This document shows, piece by piece, positions 59,841 to 64,000 of a stretch of 64,000 nucleotides of DNA. Both the position numbers and the translations under genes were made by a program. Origin of the DNA: Spirosoma sp. 48-14 (GTDB lineage Bacteria > Bacteroidota > Bacteroidia > Cytophagales > Spirosomataceae); NCBI RefSeq assembly GCF_001898575.1, contig NZ_MKUD01000006.1, positions 194,067 to 258,066 of the forward strand. The letters run 5' to 3'. The first letter of the stretch is position 1, and every line of letters begins with the position of its first letter. The notes under the pieces were generated by a model. That model had not been told where the DNA came from, ran no database searches, and saw only the letters and a program-made list of their open reading frames with translations.

Positions 59841-60761
59841 TTACATTAACGCGGCCCCAAATACCCCGGCACTGTCGCCCAGTTTAGGCTTCAGAAACAA
59901 CGTATTCAATCGGCCATCGTTGAAGGCGTATTTTTTGGCTCGCTCCACCCCCTCGGTATAGAGTAAATCGACGTTGCCAACGCCCCCACCCAGAATAATG
60001 GCGTCGGGGTCGAGCATGTTGACGATGGTTGAAACGGCTCGCGCGAAATACTCCAGCATTCGTTCAACGGTAGCTTCGGCATAGGGGTCTATTCGCCGAT
60101 GATATCGGTCGAGAATTTCTTTCAGATTTCGGCTTTCGCCACTTTGCTCGAGGTAGAACCGCTGGAGGGCCGGGCCCGAAATCACCTGTTCGTTGCAGCC
60201 GCGTTTGCCGCAGTAGCAGGCATAGCCGTTTTCTTCCAGAATATTATGCCCCCATTCGCCCCCGATTCCCTGCCTTCCGGCCTGTACGACAGGCTGTCCA
60301 TCGAGCCCACGAAATACAACCCCACCCCCTACACCCGTTCCGAGAATGACGCCGAAGACCATCCGGTAATCAGGAATGACGTCCTGCACAATCCCCATAG
60401 TGGCCTCGGAAAGGGCAAAGCAGTTCGCATCGTTGGTGGTAGTGACGGGGATGCCCAGTGCCCGCATCAGATCATCGCGGAAAGGCATTCCGTTGATGCA
60501 GGTCATGTTCGAGTTTTTCATTGTACCCAGGCCTGGGTCCAGCGTGCCGGGGGTACAGAATCCGATCTTATCAGGGGTGATACCCGTTTCGGCTTTGAGT
60601 AGATTGACGAGCTTAACGATCTGATTGATAATGTGATCGTAGCCGTAATGGGCTTCGGTGTCGATGCGTTTGCGAATCAGGATCGCATTGGGCGATGGAG
60701 CCGTAAGTACAACTCCTTCAATCTTGGTGCCGCCCAGGTCAACACCCCAGTAAGTTTGCAT
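59841..60761 (-). CDS. ROK-family sugar kinase
   Basis: A 306-residue sugar kinase. The ATP-phosphate loop is WGVDLGGTKIEGVVL, followed by TTNDANCFALSEA, ILGTGVGGGVVF, the zinc motif CYCGKRGCNEQVISG and DAIILGGGVGNVDLLY. The branch resembles bacterial fructokinases and N-acetylglucosamine kinases. Its place after kduI and the fucP-like gene suggests it phosphorylates an intermediate of uronate or fructuronate breakdown, by inference. Confidence 0.88.
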   Translation of the reverse strand: MQTYWGVDLGGTKIEGVVLTAPSPNAILIRKRIDTEAHYGYDHIINQIVKLVNLLKAETGITPDKIGFCTPGTLDPGLGTMKNSNMTCINGMPFRDDLMRALGIPVTTTNDANCFALSEATMGIVQDVIPDYRMVFGVILGTGVGGGVVFRGLDGQPVVQAGRQGIGGEWGHNILEENGYACYCGKRGCNEQVISGPALQRFYLEQSGESRNLKEILDRYHRRIDPYAEATVERMLEYFARAVSTIVNMLDPDAIILGGGVGNVDLLYTEGVERAKKYAFNDGRLNTLFLKPKLGDSAGVFGAALM

Positions 60762-60776
60762 TGGGTAAAGGTTTCA

Positions 60777-60855
60777 GGTTTTCGGATTATAGTTTTCGGA
60801 AGACTGGCATTAAACGACTAACGCGTCAGCCTCCGGAAACCATAAACCGAAAACC
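60777..60855. repeat. Imperfect inverted repeat with GCTGACGC core
   Basis: The left arm 60777-60808 pairs with 60823-60855 at most positions (GGTTTTCGG...TTAT...GTTT...CGGA). The exact core is at 60823-60830, at the inner end of the right arm. It lies between the ROK and kduI genes. Confidence 0.75.
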
Positions 60856-60864
60856 GTAAAGAAG

Positions 60865-61749
60865 CTAACGAAGTTCGGTGATTGGACTGAAATCCATGTC
60901 GCCATAATCAAGGTTTTCGCCTGCCATACCCCAGATAAACGTGTAGTTGGATGTGCCTGCCCCTGAATGGATGGACCAGTTGGGCGAAATGACAGCCTGC
61001 TCGTTTTGCATCCAGATGTGGCGGGTTTCCCGGGGTTGACCCATAAAATGGCAAACGCTTTGGCCTTCAGGAACTTCGAAATAGAAATACACTTCCATCC
61101 GTCGGTCGTGGGTATGGGCAGGCATGGTATTCCAGATGCTTCCGGCTTTCAGTTCGGTCATGCCCATCTGCAACTGACAGGTCGGTAGTACACTGTTGAC
61201 GAGCAACTTGTTGATTGTGCGATGATTGGCCGTTTCAAGGCTGCCCAGCGTGACCACATCCGCTTCGGCCCGCGATACTTTCCGGGTAGGGTAGTTGCGG
61301 TGAGCGGGTGTCGAATTCAGGTAAAATTTGGCGGGTTTGGCCTCATCGTGCGACAGAAACTGTACATCCTGAGTTCCCTGACCGATGTAAAGCGCTTCTT
61401 TGTATTCCAGATCATAAGCAACACCCCCGGCAACTACACGTCCAGGACCACCTACGTTGATGATGCCCAGTTCACGGCGTTCGAGGAAATAGGTTGCTTT
61501 GAGTTGATCGGGTGCTTCCAGCGTAAGTGTTCCGGCTACGGGCATAACGCCCCCCGTCAGGTAGCGGTCGAAAAACGAAAGTACCCACCGGAACTGGTCG
61601 GCAACGAAGACGGTTTCGATCAGAAAATTCTGCCGAAGCTGCTCCGTATTCATTCCTTTTACTTCGTTTGGTGAGGAAGCATACCGGCTTTCAAACGTAA
61701 CCGTCTGTTCAGCCTGGTTATCGGCCACTGGGGTCAATTCAGTTTGCAT
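60865..61749 (-). CDS. kduI: 5-dehydro-4-deoxy-D-glucuronate isomerase
   Basis: A 294-residue cupin isomerase that converts 5-keto-4-deoxyuronate to 3-deoxy-D-glycero-2,5-hexodiulosonate in pectin and related uronide breakdown. Recognisable blocks are FFDRYLTGGVMPVAGTL, LGIINVGGPGRVV, YIGQGTQDVQFLS, FYLNSTPAHRNYPTRKVS and the metal site NTMPAHTHDRRMEVYFYFEVP. A short N-terminal extension precedes the usual start. It sits between the transporter and kinase genes, all on the minus strand. Confidence 0.95.
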   Translation of the reverse strand: MQTELTPVADNQAEQTVTFESRYASSPNEVKGMNTEQLRQNFLIETVFVADQFRWVLSFFDRYLTGGVMPVAGTLTLEAPDQLKATYFLERRELGIINVGGPGRVVAGGVAYDLEYKEALYIGQGTQDVQFLSHDEAKPAKFYLNSTPAHRNYPTRKVSRAEADVVTLGSLETANHRTINKLLVNSVLPTCQLQMGMTELKAGSIWNTMPAHTHDRRMEVYFYFEVPEGQSVCHFMGQPRETRHIWMQNEQAVISPNWSIHSGAGTSNYTFIWGMAGENLDYGDMDFSPITELR

Positions 61750-61890
61750 ATACTGGTTGCCTGTTGTCGGCAGGCGTTTAGGCGTATGAGGTAATCTGGC
61801 AGAGTAGCTGTCAATTTATGGCTATCCCAGACCTATACTAAAATAGTCGTCAGCTGGTCTGTAATACTCCCGAATCGGCTGAATATTTTT

Positions 61891-61930
61891 GGTTTGACGT
61901 TGGTACAATCATCGTTGTCAACGTCAAACC
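61891..61930. repeat. Hairpin between fucP-like gene and kduI
   Basis: GGTTTGACGTTG (61891-61902) pairs with 61919-61930, and an inner ACAA/TTGT pair lies in the loop. No T-run follows, so it may be an operator or an mRNA-stabilising structure rather than a terminator. Confidence 0.6.
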
Positions 61931-61949
61931 CTATCGTACGAATGCCAAA

Positions 61950-63212
61950 TTACCTGACTTTTGAAAATTTAGCGCCAAACAGGAAAATAACGGCGTAGCA
62001 GATAATGGGCAGGTAATAAGCGGAGGCAATATCTTTATCGGCAATCTGTCCCATGAGTGGAGGAAAGAGGGCACCGCCAACCACACCCATCACAATAAAG
62101 GATGAAGCCTGTTGTGTATGTTTACCTAATCCTTTCAGGCCCAGACTGAAAATGGTAGGAAACATGATGCTGAAGAAGAAATTGAGCATGATGAGCGCCA
62201 CGAACGATGTCCAGCCCCAGCTTTGGGCAATCAGCAAACACATGGTAATACTGCCTAAGGCGAACCCTGCCAGTAGCTTGTTGGGGGCAATGAACCGCAT
62301 CAGATACGTTCCAACAAATCGCCCGATCATCATCATGACCATGCTGAATGAGAAGTAATACGAGGCTTTTTCGGCGGGGAACCCCATTTTTTCGACGCCG
62401 TAGTTGATAAAGAACGCCCAGGTTCCGCCCTGTGCGGCCACATTGAACAACTGCGCAATAGCCGCCCAGATGAAATGCGGATGCTGAAACAGGGTTTTAG
62501 GCGCTTTTAAATCAGACGGTTCAGTCGGAACAGCATAGGCATCCGCTTCAGCTTCGAGGGAATGGGCGTCCTGAACAGCGGGAACTTTGACAAACGAGAA
62601 CGCAATGGCAATGCTCAGGATGACAGCGCCAATAATAACATAAAGCATCTTGACGGACTCCAGGTCGTTGGAGTGTTCCTGTCCTCCTCGAAGGATAAAA
62701 TAACCACCCAAAAGCGGCCCGATTACGGCACCTAATCCGTTGAATGATTGGGCAAAGTTGATGCGCTGATCGCTGGTGCGTTGATCACCCAGGCCAGCCA
62801 CAAAGGGGTGCGCAACGGTTTCCAGCGTAGCTAGTCCGCAGGCTAGTATGAACAGAGCTCCCCGGAAAAAACCAAACGATTCTGCATTGGCCGCCGGAAC
62901 GAACAGAAACGCGCCGATGGCATACAGCCCCAGGCCCAGTAAAACCCCGTTTTTATACCCAAAGCGTTTCATGAACAAACCCGCCGGTATACCCATGACC
63001 GCATACGCCCCAAAAATGGAAAACTGTACCAGCCCTGATTCGGCCTTCGATACGTGCAGTACGTTCTGAAAATGTCGGTTCAATACATCCCCCATCGTAA
63101 TGGCAATACCCCATAGCATGAACAGGGAGGTGACGAACACAAGGGTAACGAGGTATTTGTTTTCGGTAAAAGCGGCCGGTTTCGATTTGTCCGCCAGGGA
63201 TGTTGCCTGCAT
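61950..63212 (-). CDS. Sugar:H+ symporter, FucP-type MFS
   Basis: A 420-residue transporter with twelve membrane helices. It has VTSLFMLWGIAITMGDVLNRHFQ (FucP signature region), GAYAVMGIPAGLFMKRFGYKNGVLLG, LACGLATLETVAHPFVAGLGDQRTSDQRINFAQSFNGLGAVIGP and IMFPTIFSLGLKGLGKHTQQASSFIVM. FucP relatives import L-fucose or other sugars. The kduI and kinase genes downstream suggest uptake of a uronate or a product of pectin-like glycans. Confidence 0.9.
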   Translation of the reverse strand: MQATSLADKSKPAAFTENKYLVTLVFVTSLFMLWGIAITMGDVLNRHFQNVLHVSKAESGLVQFSIFGAYAVMGIPAGLFMKRFGYKNGVLLGLGLYAIGAFLFVPAANAESFGFFRGALFILACGLATLETVAHPFVAGLGDQRTSDQRINFAQSFNGLGAVIGPLLGGYFILRGGQEHSNDLESVKMLYVIIGAVILSIAIAFSFVKVPAVQDAHSLEAEADAYAVPTEPSDLKAPKTLFQHPHFIWAAIAQLFNVAAQGGTWAFFINYGVEKMGFPAEKASYYFSFSMVMMMIGRFVGTYLMRFIAPNKLLAGFALGSITMCLLIAQSWGWTSFVALIMLNFFFSIMFPTIFSLGLKGLGKHTQQASSFIVMGVVGGALFPPLMGQIADKDIASAYYLPIICYAVIFLFGAKFSKVR

Positions 63213-63330
63213 GAGAGTCGGTTAATTAATAGGTCTTGCAACTAGGTTAAATGCCCAATTTTGGGATGAAGATGCGTTTTCGTTCTGAATAAGTACCGGA
63301 TCAATATAAAATACCCTTTTTGCCCGAATT

Positions 63331-63466
63331 TGTAGAGACGGGATACCTCCCGTCTCCTATCCGGATGGTATTGCAGTCCGGATGGTTTTAGTTTCCTGTT
63401 TTAGGGCTGTGATGACGGTGAACCTTTGGCTGACGCATAGGAGACGGGAGGTATCCCGTCTCTACA
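63331..63466. repeat. BIME-like pair of REP units in inverted orientation
   Basis: Arms 63331-63360 and 63437-63466 are perfect 30-base complements. Each arm folds on itself through GAGACGGGA/TCCCGTCTC, so each is a REP-like unit. The 76-base spacer ends with the core GCTGACGC (63429-63436) directly before the right arm. The right arm contains the stop codon of the transposase gene. A related pair lies at 4375-4513. Confidence 0.88.
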
Positions 63467-64000
63467 TGTACAGGTTTTCGGGATTGTTCTGGTCGCTTAA
63501 CCAGTTAAAGGGGTTATTTTCGATGTAAGTACGAATTCGATGTAACTCATACTGGTTCCGGATAACGCGATCATAATAACGGGGTTGCCATTGGAAATTG
63601 ATCTGCTCTGACCTGGCTTTAACGGTGACGCCTGATTTATAACCGCGAATAATTGACGCCAGATTTTGTCGTTGTGGGCCAAACTGATTCGGTTGCCAGG
63701 CCGGTTGTTCGGCACCGGGCTTACAAATCCACAAAATGCCATGCAGGTGATTGGGCATCAGTTGAAATGTATCCAGTTCGACAAACGGGAAAAAGGTAGG
63801 AATCGCCTGCCAGCAGTCAATGGCTAACTGGCCGACCTCTGATGGATGAAGTTGAGCTGTACCGTCTTCTGTCCAGATAATATCACCAAAGTAACAGACG
63901 CGTTTGTATGTACAGATCGTAATGAAATACATCCCGTTGCTACCATAATCGTATTCGGTCAAACGAGCCGAATCAATTCGATAACTTCCTCTGTAACGTT
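63462..64000 (-). CDS. REP-associated tyrosine transposase (RAYT), N-terminus beyond the window
   Basis: A single-strand transposase of the Y1/HUH superfamily. It has the family start pattern (YDYGSNGMYFITICTYKR), the HUH motif in MPNHLHGILW, and the helix YDRVIRNQYELHRIRTYIENNP with the candidate catalytic Tyr. The frame remains open to the window edge (RGSYRIDSARLTEYDYG), so the true start is beyond 64000. Its stop lies inside the adjacent inverted REP pair, the usual RAYT-REP arrangement. Confidence 0.9.
   Translation of the reverse strand, partial: RYRGSYRIDSARLTEYDYGSNGMYFITICTYKRVCYFGDIIWTEDGTAQLHPSEVGQLAIDCWQAIPTFFPFVELDTFQLMPNHLHGILWICKPGAEQPAWQPNQFGPQRQNLASIIRGYKSGVTVKARSEQINFQWQPRYYDRVIRNQYELHRIRTYIENNPFNWLSDQNNPENLYM

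Noticed and set aside
1..64000. tRNA genes and CRISPR arrays
   Set aside because: No T-loop-like sequence fell in a plausible intergenic cloverleaf context, and no regularly spaced direct repeats were found. Repeats such as GTGAACGA and AATGATTG are parts of hairpin arms.

Overview
The window reads as a chromosomal segment of a Bacteroidota bacterium of the order Cytophagales, most likely Spirosoma or a close relative. The reasons are a SusC/SusD pair, promoters with the Bacteroidota -7 element TAnnTTTG, the long three-domain IspG, a C-terminally extended S16, a TrpB2-type enzyme, several Bacteroidota-specific domain families (DUF4403, probably DUF6169 and DUF6728), and a genus-like load of long intergenic inverted repeats. 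No tRNA, 5S/16S/23S rRNA or CRISPR array was seen. The only structural RNA found is RNase P RNA.

Layout. 1-7.2 kb: end of an outer-membrane barrel, a TPR protein, a YjbR-like protein, ispG, two tandem lipid A acyltransferase paralogs and a WbqC-like gene. 7.2-11 kb: clpC, then a low-GC two-gene cassette closed off by terminators. 11-22 kb: GMC oxidoreductase, a phosphodiesterase, an OMP with an internal duplication, fabG, a VWA-like membrane protein, a first DUF6169 cassette, a PIF1/HRDC helicase and an EamA protein. 22-28.5 kb: Tat-exported phospholipase C, ethanolamine permease, eutB and eutC. 28.6-38.3 kb: Smr protein, TrpB2, DUF4403 lipoprotein, a very AT-rich gap and an isolated susC-susD pair. 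38.3-42.4 kb: rnpB, a RibA-like gene, rpsP-rimM-trmD, and a Fic/antitoxin insertion at the 3' end of trmD. 42.4-57.8 kb: redox and stress genes (HxlR, DJ-1, F420-type reductase, TMEM175), a fused monofunctional transglycosylase, rluD, ACC deaminase-like enzyme, acyl-CoA dehydrogenase plus APH kinase, a second DUF6169 cassette, tsaC and an SlyD-like FKBP. 58-64 kb: a YCII/ECF sigma pair, a uronate cluster (ROK kinase, kduI, fucP-like) and, at the edge, a REP-associated tyrosine transposase (RAYT).

The most unusual feature is a dispersed family of long hairpins, with arms of about 17 to 42 bp. Six members carry the same 8-base core, GCTGACGC, in or next to the loop, although their arms differ. 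Most sit at gene ends, often on the stop codon. One is inserted in frame inside ispG (72 bp, 24 codons). A related hairpin, without an exact core, replaces the tip of a helix inside the RNase P RNA. The RAYT gene at the right edge ends inside one of these hairpins and is a candidate mobiliser. Two other modules deserve attention. One is a duplicated two-gene cassette (small charged helical protein plus a 169-residue DUF6169-like protein) with a conserved overlap. The other is a Fic toxin and a VbhA-like antitoxin placed tail to tail and flanked by a perfect 19-bp direct repeat made from the end of trmD.

Start codons were moved where a promoter, signal peptide or paralog comparison favoured an internal start. 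Functions rest on motifs read by eye; no database search was run.
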